This document shows positions 11,274 to 21,887 of a stretch of 64,000 nucleotides of DNA, one piece after another; position 1 is the stretch's first letter, and each line of letters begins with the position of its first letter. The notes under the pieces are model-generated. The model was not told where the DNA came from. It saw nothing but the letters and a program-made list of their open reading frames with translations, and ran no database searches. The translations under genes were made by a program, and so were the position numbers. The DNA comes from Phycomyces nitens (lineage: Eukaryota > Mucoromycota > Mucoromycetes > Mucorales > Phycomycetaceae), in the NCBI GenBank assembly GCA_022702545.1, contig JAHRBC010000005.1, forward strand, positions 868,001-932,000, written 5' to 3'.

Positions 11274-12906
11274 ATCTCATTCTAATCCAAAGACTTTCAT
11301 ACCTTCACTCTTTTCTATTTTTAAAAAAAATACCTCATAGCAACTATACTCGACTTATTAATAGCATATTATATCATTTATTTTAAAAATCTGTACCTAT
11401 AACTAATAAAAAAAAGAATCTTGATCGATTCAAATATCTACATCTACGTATTTTGTCCATATAAATTCATTATCCACATTTGTATATTTGGAATTCACTG
11501 GTTTTGGTACTATTGTAGTGTACCACCATCCTGATATTCAGTGCTAAATATATATATATATATATTTTAATTTGTAACCTTGACTACAATGCAAGTTTAA
11601 ATTGAACCCAAAAAAAAATGTAACCGTGACCATGGTAAAGTACTTAATCCCCTCTCTCTCTATTCTCAATATTGGTAAAGAAGTCTATTAAAAAAATGGT
11701 GGCACAGATACCATGGCTCCTATAAAAGCACAAAAAAACCTTCAAGAGGTCATGAAACCATTCCAAGACAAAATAAATAATCATTTAATGATAAACGAGC
11801 TTGCAATATGCTGAAACAAGTGTCAGACGAATCGAAATACATTTCTTCTTGAATTCGATTCAGTCAAAGTTTTCCGAGGCTTCTTTGGATTGCCTAGTTA
11901 GATATTATACGTTTAAGAATATGGGAGAATAGTGTTTCTGTTTGTTATAAATACAAGGTATCACAGCGATAATAACTAATAAAGCTAACCCATGGATCTC
12001 ACGCGAGCAAATACGAGATTCCTAGAAAGTCTAAACAACCTACTAAAGTTTGTCATTAGCATAATTCAAATGCTATATGGGAATAAAGTAGAGAACCAAC
12101 GGAAATTAAGCTTTGTTGCTATACCAGATTATACAAGATTCATCCAGTAGGATCTTTTCAAATGGGCCACGTTTGATAGGTAACTATGGGGTAAAATCCC
12201 ATGACTTTTTTGTTGTTGTTGTTTGGTCTTATTCACGATCAAAGATATTGAACTATTGGCAATACGTTTGCTTGATTTATTTATTTTTTACTATTTCGAA
12301 AACACTAACAGGCTAACCAGATTATATTCATTTGTCCATTTGCCCATGATATATGGCCTGGGAATTTTGCTAGACATCGTTCCTGGCATGCCATGATAAT
12401 ATCATTGGATATTTCCTCGAGTGTATACGCCCAAAGAACTCTTGATTAGCATTGCATGTACAGCTGATAACTGTTTGATCTGGAAGCAAGCCATAAGCAA
12501 TATAACAATCTATAAATTATATCAACTGATTTGACACTATACTTTTCCTGCCCAAGAGGTTTATATTTTCAACTTGCTATTTCTGAAATAAATGCCATTA
12601 TTCTAATAGAACAAATGTATCGATTCAATTCATCACGAGCATTGGGCAGCAGCTTTTTTTCCTACGAAAAAAAACACACACACACACACATTGATATTTT
12701 TATGGTACGATATTGGGCCACAATATTGCCAGAGATCCAGCCATCTGAACCATACCTTGGTACAATATATGCTATAGGATCCTATCGCATGTCAACAAGT
12801 CTATTTAGCCCTGAGCGGAGCATTTTTATCGTTATATATATAATAAACCAACAGTCATGAAATAAAAAATAAAATAAAATAAAAAGATCATTTTATACAT
12901 CTTCAA
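11274..12906. other. Intergenic, AT-rich
   Basis: No coding sequence is recognised. I looked here for the missing N-terminal exons of the Apc2-like gene and did not find them. A TA tract lies at 11547-11565 and a CA run at 12673-12690. Confidence 0.5.
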
Positions 12907-14438
12907 ATGGAATGCATCAATTACAATCTATTCAATCTCATTGTCGATTTCCCAGAGTCATTGGCTCATGTGAATGATCTGAGGGTAAGCATTACAAAAT
13001 CGATAGACTTTTTGGTTGATCAAGGCAAAAATATCTATAGTTGGAGATGAAAAGGTCCAATAACGCAAAGGAGATAACTACAGAGTTTCAACAAGAGTAT
13101 ATATATATATATATATAATAATAATAAAAGGGGGCCAACATTAAAGGCCTTGTTGCTAAACGCTTTTGTGTAGAATGAAGCTCCGGGTATTACACCAAGG
13201 TGCTTCTTCAGCAAAGATTATAGAAACTTTTATTCTTTGTATCCAAACCTTTCGATGCTTGGACCCTAGTTGTGAATTACTGCTGCCTGTGGTTGAGATG
13301 ATTGAAGAGTATTGCAGGTAATAAAAACATTAGAAACCACAATGGGTTGCAAACCAGTTCAAATGTATTGGTACAGAACCTATCGAGATGATATTGTGCA
13401 GGCAGTAGTGCAAAGAATACGTCAAGACGACGACAACTACTTGTGCCCTGACTCGGAATCCATCTATGTGTTTGAGACTGATGAGCTAGGAAAGAGTGTA
13501 TTGGACAAATATCGGCCTCTTTGGGAAGATAATGGAGAGTTTTGTAAGGATCCACAAGGAATCTCGGATCAATGCTCACTGTTTTGTCTAGTTGAAAGAC
13601 AATGGCTGGAACGCAAGAGTGCTGATATTGTTGCCATGCTCTTTACATTGTGCGAAACAAGAGACTCACTTGCAAAAGATAACTTTGTAAAGGAGTACCA
13701 GAATCAACTTGGGGATGCTCTCTTGAAGAACACGGATTATGACACTGAAATTGAGGTATTTTTTGTTTAAAAGCCCAATCTAGTGCTGACTAGTGTAGAT
13801 TATTCGTCTAGAGAAAATCAATAAAAGACTTTTGGATGGTACAATGCAGAGCTGTAGTATTATGATTAAAGATATCGAGAAAAGCATGCGTTTGAACGAG
13901 AGAATCCACCAGAGCATAACCACTTGGCCAACTGATTTCAAGGCATTGGTCTTGTCGAGACATTACTGGATGGACCCTGAAGATGAGATACCAGAACAGA
14001 CATTGAAGCTCGATACTCCATGCACCGAGTAAGTGCTGTCGTTAATAGGCATCGTAATAAGAGTGCTGTCATTAGGTCCATGGCCATTTATCAAGATAAC
14101 TATCCCAGCCTACAACCTTCCCGTACCCTGAACTGGCTGCCAGAACAAGGCTCTGTTACAATTGAGCTCATATTTGAATCTAGGACAATTGAAATGTGTG
14201 TGGATCCCATTAGTGCCACAGTTATTTCTCAGTTTAGTTCCAAAGGTATGGGTTAGAGCTTTATATTAATATGATACTTCTGACTATTATAGTTTTAGAC
14301 ATTGGCTTTACTCCCAAGCAAATTGCAAAGAATATCAATGTGCCATTAAAGGCGGCATTCAAGAGCCTTGTTTTCTGGCAAAAGCAGAATATCCTATTCA
14401 TGACAAAAACATATCATTTTCAGTTGGTAGAAGAATAG
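12907..14438 (+). CDS. APC2: Apc2-like cullin of the anaphase-promoting complex, truncated
   Basis: Apc2 is the cullin scaffold of the APC/C ubiquitin ligase. Exons 12907-12984, 13041-13096, 13174-13317, 13377-13755, 13799-14028, 14076-14245 and 14293-14438 join without stops to give 400 residues. The order follows Apc2: NLFNLIVDFPES, FRCLDPSCELLLPVVEMIEE, RTYRDDIVQAVV, LVLSRHYW, TLNWLPEQGSVTIELIFE and LVFWQKQNILFM. Apc2 is normally about 650-850 residues, so the N-terminal cullin repeats and the C-terminal winged-helix that binds Apc11/E2 are both missing here. The splice sites and frame are intact, so it is either a recently truncated copy, a divergent short form, or a gene whose outer exons I cannot see. 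Confidence 0.75.
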
Positions 14439-14996
14439 GCCATGGATGAATGTGTATAGTCCGCGTAAAATATTAAGCTCGTTTAATTATTATTGCTAAA
14501 ATACAAGCATTAAGGCATCAGCTTTAATCATCATCAGTCACATTTACACCATTTTTGTCCAATGGCTTACACTTTCTATTGTTTAATCTATATATAAAAA
14601 AAACAAATCCCGCACTCGATACATCTTTAGCGTAAGAAAGAATGGACAGGTAGCCAAGGAATATAAGCCTATAGGGATTGTTTTTGTGTGTGTGTGTTTT
14701 TTTTGGGGGGAGGGAGTGGGTGCCTTGAAGATGCCTAAATGATTTAATGGCTGATTGAGCCGATTACTGCTTAATGACCAGTGTGTTTATCTTGTGTGCA
14801 TGCTGTACTGTGGATGACATGTAAATTAAAGGCTCTCAATTGGCATCACAAAAGGATAAAGAGGCATATAATTAAATAACAACAACAATAGTAGCAATAA
14901 AATATATATATATATAAATGTATTCTTATATATATAAAAAGGTCTTTAACCCATCAACTGGATCTGTGTGACCTGCTCTCTTGGAGTTGTTTATTA
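14439..14996. other. Intergenic before the aminotransferase
   Basis: The stretch holds a GT-rich and G-rich run at 14684-14720 and TA tracts at 14901-14937. It carries the promoter of the downstream aminotransferase. No gene is seen. Confidence 0.5.
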
Positions 14997-16021
14997 ATGT
15001 TTCTACGTGTCTCGTCCCGACGTTTAGTTGGTCTCAATCGCTTCTTCCACTCCTCTAATCTAATGAGCGCCCCTCGTTTTGCTCCCGCCTCAAGGGTTGC
15101 AAACTTTGAGACTGATGGTATAGATTAATCACACATTCATCCCATAAACTCATTCATCCCTAGTCTGGTCAATCTTCACACCTCTTGCCGCCGAAACAAA
15201 GGCTATCAACCTTGGCCAGGGTTTCATGAAGTATGTTGTGATTCCAAGCAACCAAGAAGCAAACACTAACAACATTCCAGCTTTGGCCCACCTGCTTTTG
15301 TCCAGGAAGCTGCCAAACATGCCATTGACCAGGTCGAGTCAAACCAATACAGGTCAGTCCAATGGCTAGCTAGCTAGCTGATAAAGAGCCAATTCTCACC
15401 TTTTATTATTATTATTATTATTATTATAGCCATCCTCGTGGACGCATCAGACTGAGAAATGCTCTTGCTGCCTCATACAGCACAGAGTTTGGCCGCAAAC
15501 TTAACCCTGAGACCGAGATTATTGTCACGGCTGGTGCTAATGAAGGTATGGAATTCTTTAAAGCAAACACTCGGCTTACATTATAAGCCATCTTTGCTAC
15601 CTTTGCTGGATTCTTGGATGAGGGCTCAGAGGTCATTTGCATGGAACCATTCTTTGATCAGTATATCGTAAGCATTGGGACATTTGGAATATGGATAGCC
15701 TTACATAATATATGTGTATATGTATGTGTGTGTGTGTGATTTAGCCCAACATTACCATGAATGGAGGAAAGCCCGTCTACGTACCCCTTCGTGCCCCTGC
15801 AGACGCATCCGAGAGAACCATCTCATCCCATGAATGGCGCCTTGATATTGATGAACTTCGATCAAAAATCACATCAAAGACAAAGGCCATTATTATCAAT
15901 ACCCCCCACAACCCTATTGGCAAGGTGTTTGATGAAGAAGAGCTGATGGCCATTGGCAAGGTTGCCGAAGACCATGATCTGATCATCGTTACAGACGAAG
16001 TGGTAAGTTCACCATTATTGG

Positions 16022-16060
<39 letters not shown>

Positions 16061-16714
16061 TGTCTTAATGCTTGGCCACACATTTCACAGTACGATCGTC
16101 TGTACTACCCTCCTCTCACAAAGTTCCCTCGTATTGCCAGTCTGGCCAACTTCTGGGAACGCACCATCACTGTGGGTTCGGGTGGAAAGAGCTTTGCTGC
16201 TACCGGATGGCGTGTGGGATGGCTGATTGGCCCTGAGCATCTGATCAAGTATCCCTTTGCTGCCCAGACCCGCGTAGTGTTTTGTGTAAACTCGCCTTGT
16301 CAGGAAGCCATTGCAGCTGGACTTGAGGCTTCACTTGACAAGCCTATCTTCCAAGAGCAGACAGACAACTATCTAAAGAAGCGTGGTATTCTGTCGGCTG
16401 TGTTTGACAAGCTCAAGCTGCCTTACACCGTGCCGGAGGGTGCCTACTTTATCCTTGTAAACACCTCGAATATCAGCTACCCCAAGGATTACAAGTTCCC
16501 AGAGCTACTTGACAGCCGTGGCGATGACTTTAAGATGTGCTACTGGCTCACAAAGGAGATTGGCGTGTGCGCCATTCCTCCCTCTGAATTCTATGTCAAG
16601 GAACACTGGCCATTGGCCAAGGACTTTGCGCGTTTCGCTTTCTGCAAGACTGATGATGTCCTCCATCAGGCTGTTGCCCGTTTGGAGAAGCTTGAGCAAT
16701 ATATTAAAAAATAA
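14997..16714 (+). CDS. BNA3: Kynurenine-oxoglutarate/cysteine-conjugate-lyase-type aminotransferase
   Basis: This PLP-dependent class I/II aminotransferase resembles Bna3/KAT enzymes, which convert kynurenine to kynurenic acid and transaminate related amino acids. Exons 14997-15117, 15164-15230, 15281-15352, 15430-15545, 15588-15667, 15745-16002 and 16091-16714 give 445 residues. Seen are INLGQGFMNFGPP, TAGANEAIFATFAGF, NTPHNPIGKVF and the PLP-lysine motif VGSGGKSFAATGWRVGW (lysine near 271). The upstream ATG at 14997 is in frame and adds MFLRVSSRRLVGLNRFFHSS, an arginine/serine-rich sequence without acids that looks like a mitochondrial presequence. A second ATG at 15063 would make a cytosolic form of 423 residues. 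The last intron contains a GA microsatellite. Exact substrate preference cannot be read from sequence. Confidence 0.88.
16028..16056 (+). repeat. (GA)n microsatellite in an intron
   Basis: About fourteen GA dinucleotides lie in the final intron of the aminotransferase gene. Similar GA tracts occur in introns near 31.5 and 40.9 kb. Confidence 0.95.
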
Positions 16715-16845
16715 ATAATAGATTGATACATTATAAAGGTAGCTTGTGCAGGTTTTATTGCAATTATCATAAAGAGGTTGTGTGCATCTTGCAAATTGGG
16801 GTTTAAGCAATAGGTTTTGTTTGTTTTTTGTTTTTGTTTTTGTTT

Positions 16846-17851
16846 TTAATGGCCAGAGAGAAGAGGAGTGCGCTCACCCAACTGGTTTGTCCAACGACCA
16901 AAACGGTTGTTGACACGATCAAGCCAGTCTGGGATCAGAGTGCGCGCAACGGCACTGATCAAGATACCTACGATTACAAGAGCAGTGGTATGGGCAGTCT
17001 CGGTTAAAAAGACAGCAGCACCCAAAAGAATCCTAAAGAGATGGTCAAGATACAAAAAAAGGCTTTGTTGTTGTTGTTGGAATATTTACCATGCAGTAGT
17101 CAGAGCCCAGACCCAGTCTTTGCGATGTGAATAGTCCACAAGATGAAGGGCTACAAATCCAATACCAACCAGGATTACAATATGTGCCAGAGTACGGCCC
17201 TTTGTGGAATCACTGAGCTGGAAGATTTGCCAAAGAGTAACAAACAAGGTGTAGGCTGTGTAGATTGAAAAGGGTGCGTTCAAGAAGGCCAAGTCAGTGC
17301 TATTGCGAGGAGGATAATCACGAAGGCGATGATAGATGAATAGCAAGGCAGCAAGTTGCCACAACAAGCTGACAAAGGCGAATAGATCGAGGTGGAAAAG
17401 CTGGAAAGGAATTATTAAGATATCCCATGTTTGTATTTAGCTTTACTCACCCAGAGAAGAGAAGCGCTTCCGTTGAGCACAGAGATCAAAAGATACCAGT
17501 AGCTAATAGCCTCCAGAACATCTAGAGTGACACTGTCAATACTTGTCCACACATACACACATATATATTATTATTATTAATCTTAACCTTTGGGTGCCTT
17601 TGGGGTCCACTGATAGATGGATAATCCGATCAAAAGTAGCTCGAGAATACCAGCAAGAATGATAGCAAAGTCTCGAGGCTGGAACCCTGGAGTATGTCTG
17701 AGAAACCTGCGAATATTTGATTTAACAAAAGAATAGCCTTGTACTGAAAGATGGGTACTTACCAGCTAGAATAGCTAAACCCTTGAGTTATCACGAGGAT
17801 TAGGGTAGCTAATGTATTTGACACTTTGATCTTTATATCGAGATTCGCCAT
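16846..17851 (-). CDS. TspO/MBR-related multi-pass membrane protein
   Basis: Five exons (17851-17763, 17706-17588, 17521-17451, 17400-17090, 17032-16846) give 258 residues with about seven hydrophobic helices. The pattern resembles the bacterial and eukaryotic hydrophobic proteins related to tryptophan-rich sensory protein (TspO): an N-terminal helix, a polar stretch before the second helix, LLFIYHRLRDY, the APFSIYTAYT segment, then a short HRKDW before the penultimate helix. The C terminus is basic and ends GERTPLLSGH, which may be a dileucine-type sorting signal (ERTPLL) for vacuole or endosome. The gene converges with the aminotransferase, leaving only 131 bp between stops. Ligand and function are unknown. 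The family link is by pattern memory, not by search. Confidence 0.65.
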
Positions 17852-18339
17852 GATGAGCAAGACAAGAAGCAAAGAGGATAATGTCCCTCGACTGCGTTCA
17901 CAGAAAGATGGTATAGTGACGCAATTTATTCTATTTATGGAGTATCACCTCATATGTGGCTCCTGCAGTGTGTCAGAATAATCCGAGTTTTGTACTCTTG
18001 GTATAAAAAGGTTCATACATGAATATGTGTGTGTACGTGTGTGTACGTGTGTTTGTACGTGTATATTATCGAGTTTCGTCTTTGTGTTCCTGTTAGAATC
18101 TTGATTTCAAATCCATAATGTGTTTCATAACTCAAGCCCACACACAAAAGAACAAATAAAACGAATCTTTTTTTTTGTTTTGAATTTTCCATATCAAACG
18201 TTTTCACTTTTTGAAAAATAGGCCTGGTTAATCGTAAAATACCGCGCTTTGTTCAAAATTTTCAATCGATATTATTGGATATCTATTGCAAAAAATCTCA
18301 AAAAAAAATTGAACAAAACGTAAAAATTTGAACAAGCAA
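17852..18339. other. Intergenic with GT/AC repeats
   Basis: The stretch contains GTGTGTACGT-type repeats at 18023-18060 and A/T tracts. It probably holds the promoter of the TspO-related gene. No coding sequence is seen. Confidence 0.5.
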
Positions 18340-19500
18340 AACCATTTTTTTTGTATTTATTGGTCGGCTTCAGCAACTGGTACTGAGCAGTTGGCTTTTT
18401 ATGCCAAAGAAAAACTTTTGGGGATGCTATGTAAGCAAGTAGAAAGCGAGAGAGGGTAAAGAGAAAAATCTAGTCTGTAAAACGTTGGATGACAACGAGT
18501 GCCTTGGCTGCGATCACACCAGGGAGAAAAGGTTGATCATCTATAGCAAAGGCCCAGTGAGCACGCCAGATTGCGTGTAGGGTAGATCCAACAATGAGAG
18601 CTTGTGTTTCTCTAGGAATTGTTGGGTCAGTGTATTCCAAAGTGGCAAGAAGAGTGCTTAGGTGTGTTAGCGACCAGCGCGGACACACTTTGGATAGGAA
18701 TACACTCCATACGAGCCTCTTCCGAGGACAAGTAATGAAAAAGTGCTCTGGTGTGTCTTCTTCCATCCGACAAATAGCACAGAGATCATCCTCGACGAAA
18801 TTATTGGTCTTCTGAAAGATAAAGGCTCTGGTAGGCAATCGCCCCCACAGGGCTTTCCACCAGACTGTACGGCTGTCGTGAGAAATGTTAAGTTATCAGA
18901 AACATTTCCACGCAGCACGGGGGAGATTGGGTGTCTGTGTTTGTGGCTGTATGTAGCGACGGAAATCGGATGTTGCGGCGTTATATAGAGATCTTTTGCC
19001 CATAGTTATACTTCTTGTGAGAGGAGAGGGGTCGAGAGGAGGTACCAATAATAGATCATTGTGCTGTAAGGGACTGTCAAGAAGATGTACAAACCATGGC
19101 TGGTATTGTATGGTTTTGTCAGCAATCTTTCTCTGGTATCTTTGCATTTTGTTCTTTCCCCGTCCCTAAAGTTCGCTGTTTGACTTGGAGATCAAAAAAC
19201 CGCTTGAAGAGAGAGAGAAGCCATCCGCGATGGAGAGTTGAGCAAAATTGACGGTTTCTACATCGGTACTCACTGAGGACGAACATGTCGATGAGAGGGG
19301 GAAGCTGAGGCAGGTAGATGGGTGTAGACTAAAGTCTAGGTTGAGTGACAAAGGGAGTATGAGGGCGGAAGCCATATAAGTTGGCAACACCAAAGGACCC
19401 AGTCTAAATGCATTTCTTATGGGCACCTTTATTCAAACTAGTTTAACATCATGAAACTCGAAACAATACACCTTATATCAATGCAAGTTATGAATTGTGT
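18340..19500 (-). mobile_element. Decayed non-LTR (LINE) retrotransposon, 3' end
   Basis: On the minus strand, codons from about 18900 to 18473 read WWKALWGRLPTRAF, then LCAICRMEEDTPEHFFITC, the zinc-binding domain (zf-RVT) that follows the reverse transcriptase in LINE ORF2. Frames further upstream (19426-18900) are broken by shifts and stops. The 3' end probably lies near 18340, where the minus strand shows AATAAATAC followed by an A-rich run. The 5' limit of the match to the segment at 6.3 kb is about 19498. No reverse transcriptase catalytic motif remains, so the copy is dead and 5'-truncated. Confidence 0.75.
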
Positions 19501-19759
19501 TTTTATTGATGAAACAGGTTTTGATCCTTGAATTTGATGATCAAATGTCTTGGTCTGATCAAAAAGTGATAAAAGTGCTTTACCCAATCAAATTGGATAA
19601 AAATGATTATGTAAATTGATTTTATTTTCGTTCTTGTATCTTGGTTCTTTTCCCCTAGTATTTAAGGGTTTATTATTTATTATTTATTTTTATGTTTTCA
19701 AGTATTCTTTTTCGTTCTCATGGGTAGCCTATATGCCTACGGGCGCCAGGCCTTGACAC

Positions 19760-20267
19760 ACCCCTCCTGTTCTAGTCGAAATTCAAAATATAATTGACCT
19801 CAAGTTTATACGAAGAACCATTGAATACAGCCTTGCAGTTATCAAAGAACATAGTGTCTCATCAATCATTGTTGTCTTTGGTATACATCCCACAAAACCA
19901 AGCGTAGCCAATGATTTAGTACAAAGTGATCAGATACCATACGCAAAAGAATATCCTTGCAAACCATGGGCTAAATCTTTTTTACATTCTGGATCCCATC
20001 ACTATCAAGAGTCATGTTCATGAACAACCACTTGGACCATTAGTTGCAGTAGAACACTTTTTGCACAAGCAAAAAAGAAGAACTCTGTTGGGTATGGATA
20101 GCAAGGAGCGTGCTGACGAGACAATTCAACTGCTGTATACTATTGCAAAACAGATATTTGAAAATGATATCACTTTGGAGGAACGAACAATTGACGACCT
20201 TTTGAATGTGTGTGAGCAGACACAAAAGCAATTTCATAAGATCAAGGAGGCATTGGAAATCTATTGA
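19760..20267 (+). pseudogene. Frameshifted PD-(D/E)XK-like repeat-family gene
   Basis: Two frames overlap at a run of six T near 19977-19982. The first reads LLVEIQNIIDLKFIRRTIEY and continues to CKPWAKS; the second continues as YILDPITIKSHVHEQPLGPL through AVEHFL and ends FHKIKEALEIY. Joined, they look like one protein of a family I associate with multi-copy genes of Mucorales. The VEIQ motif after a hydrophobic strand resembles the catalytic strand of Rpn/PD-(D/E)XK nucleases. The frameshift and lack of a start mark it as a pseudogene. The nuclease link is inference. Confidence 0.45.
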
Positions 20268-20439
20268 ATACAAAATAATAATTTTTGCGCCAAGAGATTA
20301 GAGAGAGAAAATAATAACCTAAAATATCGTAAAGGTTTCGACTCCTTTTCCTTCTTCTTTTATTTAGTTTAAATATTAGAACAAACATGCAAAGCGTTGT
20401 GGTGGAGAGCACCATAAAATTGAAATGTTTTATTCCATA

Positions 20440-21448
20440 TATTAGGCATCAAGCTCACTAAGGATAGTGTTCTTGACTTCTTTGCTTGTATTGCCTCGAA
20501 AACAAAGCCGGTTGCCAATGAGGAGCAGTTTGTTTACAGACATTGGTCAATGGAAGAACTAGTTGACTTGGTCAATGTATATCTGACAAACGTCGAAGGC
20601 ACCAATGTAAAAACAAAAAGTTGCCAACTGGTTAGCAAAAGATGGCCGTTTTGGTCGTCCAAAGATGTGTAGGGTTGGTGCTGCGACTGTCCGGATGAGA
20701 AGTTTATGGGTGCTGAAAGAGGGACATTGACGTAAGTGACCTGACTGTAATATTTATCTTTACGACAATAATCCCTATTTCTTAGGCAATGCTTTGAGCA
20801 AAGTATTTAATACAGTCTCCTACAGGAAGATGGTGCGCAAGAAAGGTGGTAACTGGCTTACCGTTGGGTACTGTCGCAAATCAAGATGCAACGTATCATC
20901 AGAACAACGAGCAAAGTTGATTCAACGAACGGTGGAAACCCTGAAAATAAAATGTCTTTGCGAAAAGGTGTATGTTTCCCCCATTTGCTCTGCCAGCTCA
21001 CTCTTGCTTGAGCGTGATTCCAGCAACAACATGGCAACTATTATAGACAAACTCAAATACAAAGATGGACACTTTCAAGGTAAATCATCAAAAGACAGGG
21101 TGTTGCCTTCATATCTCTTAAACAATTCCTAGACGTTGTTATGCTTGCAAAGTCCTCAAGTGCAAATATAAGATTAGTAGCCCTTGATTATGTTGGACTC
21201 CCAACCAACCCTGAGGATCTTATAAAGCTCATCAGGTATACATCAATTATCTTGCATTTGATATTCAGAGGAGTATTGACTTTTCTTCATGGTGTGTGTG
21301 TGTATATAGAAAACTCAAGGCAATCAAAGAAATTGTCATTTATAAAGGATACAAATTCGAAATCCTAACGAGAAAACAATTGTTACAGGGTGAAGTTGCA
21401 AAGAAGTTTGATTGCCGAGCACCACCTGTAAAAAGATCCACCTTATAA
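20440..21448 (+). pseudogene. Decayed 'YCRKS' repeat-family gene
   Basis: The N-terminal part (about 20451-20672) reads QFVYRHWSMEELVDLVNVYL and CQLVSKRWPFWSSKDV, Myb/SANT-like, then meets a TAG; the same frame resumes as GWCCDCPDEKFMGAERGTLT. The next exon (about 20786-21079) is out of phase with it and reads GGNWLTVGYCRKSRCN. It splices correctly to 21133-21235 (VALDYVGLPTNPEDLIKLIR) and 21310-21448 (end KRSTL). The C-terminal half looks like a family found in many copies in Mucorales. GYCRKS followed by a helix recalls the N terminus of serine recombinases, but I see no certain catalytic set. One stop and one phase break indicate decay. Confidence 0.45.
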
Positions 21449-21855
21449 CTCTACAGTCATGCTAATTATTGTTCAGTAAAAATAAATTTCAAGCAATTTC
21501 AAAAATAGTTGTACACCTTTTTCAAAAAGTATTTACTCCATGAATAAAATAGCTAGAACTTTTATATTATCGGTTGATTCCGATATCTTGACCTATTTGT
21601 TATTATTTAATAAAGAGGGACTTATGGTTTCAAGAATTTACAATATTCTGTCAGAGATCAAGCCGTTTTGGGTCTGTACTCTCGTGGTATTTATAGTATC
21701 ATGTATGCTTCTTTTTATATAAATATATATATATGATATTGGTAATATTGCATATAAATAAATAAACTTTTTATATGGGATGATTTTGCAAGCTTACTGA
21801 ATCCGATAGCCTCTTTTGATAGACCTTTTTATTTTGTCTGCCAATAAATTATTAT

Positions 21856-21887
<32 letters not shown>

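Noticed and set aside
13318..13333. A 16-nt intron in the Apc2-like gene
   Set aside because: Too short to splice and leaves the wrong phase; the acceptor at 13376 gives a 59-nt intron, the right phase and the conserved RTYRDDIVQ.
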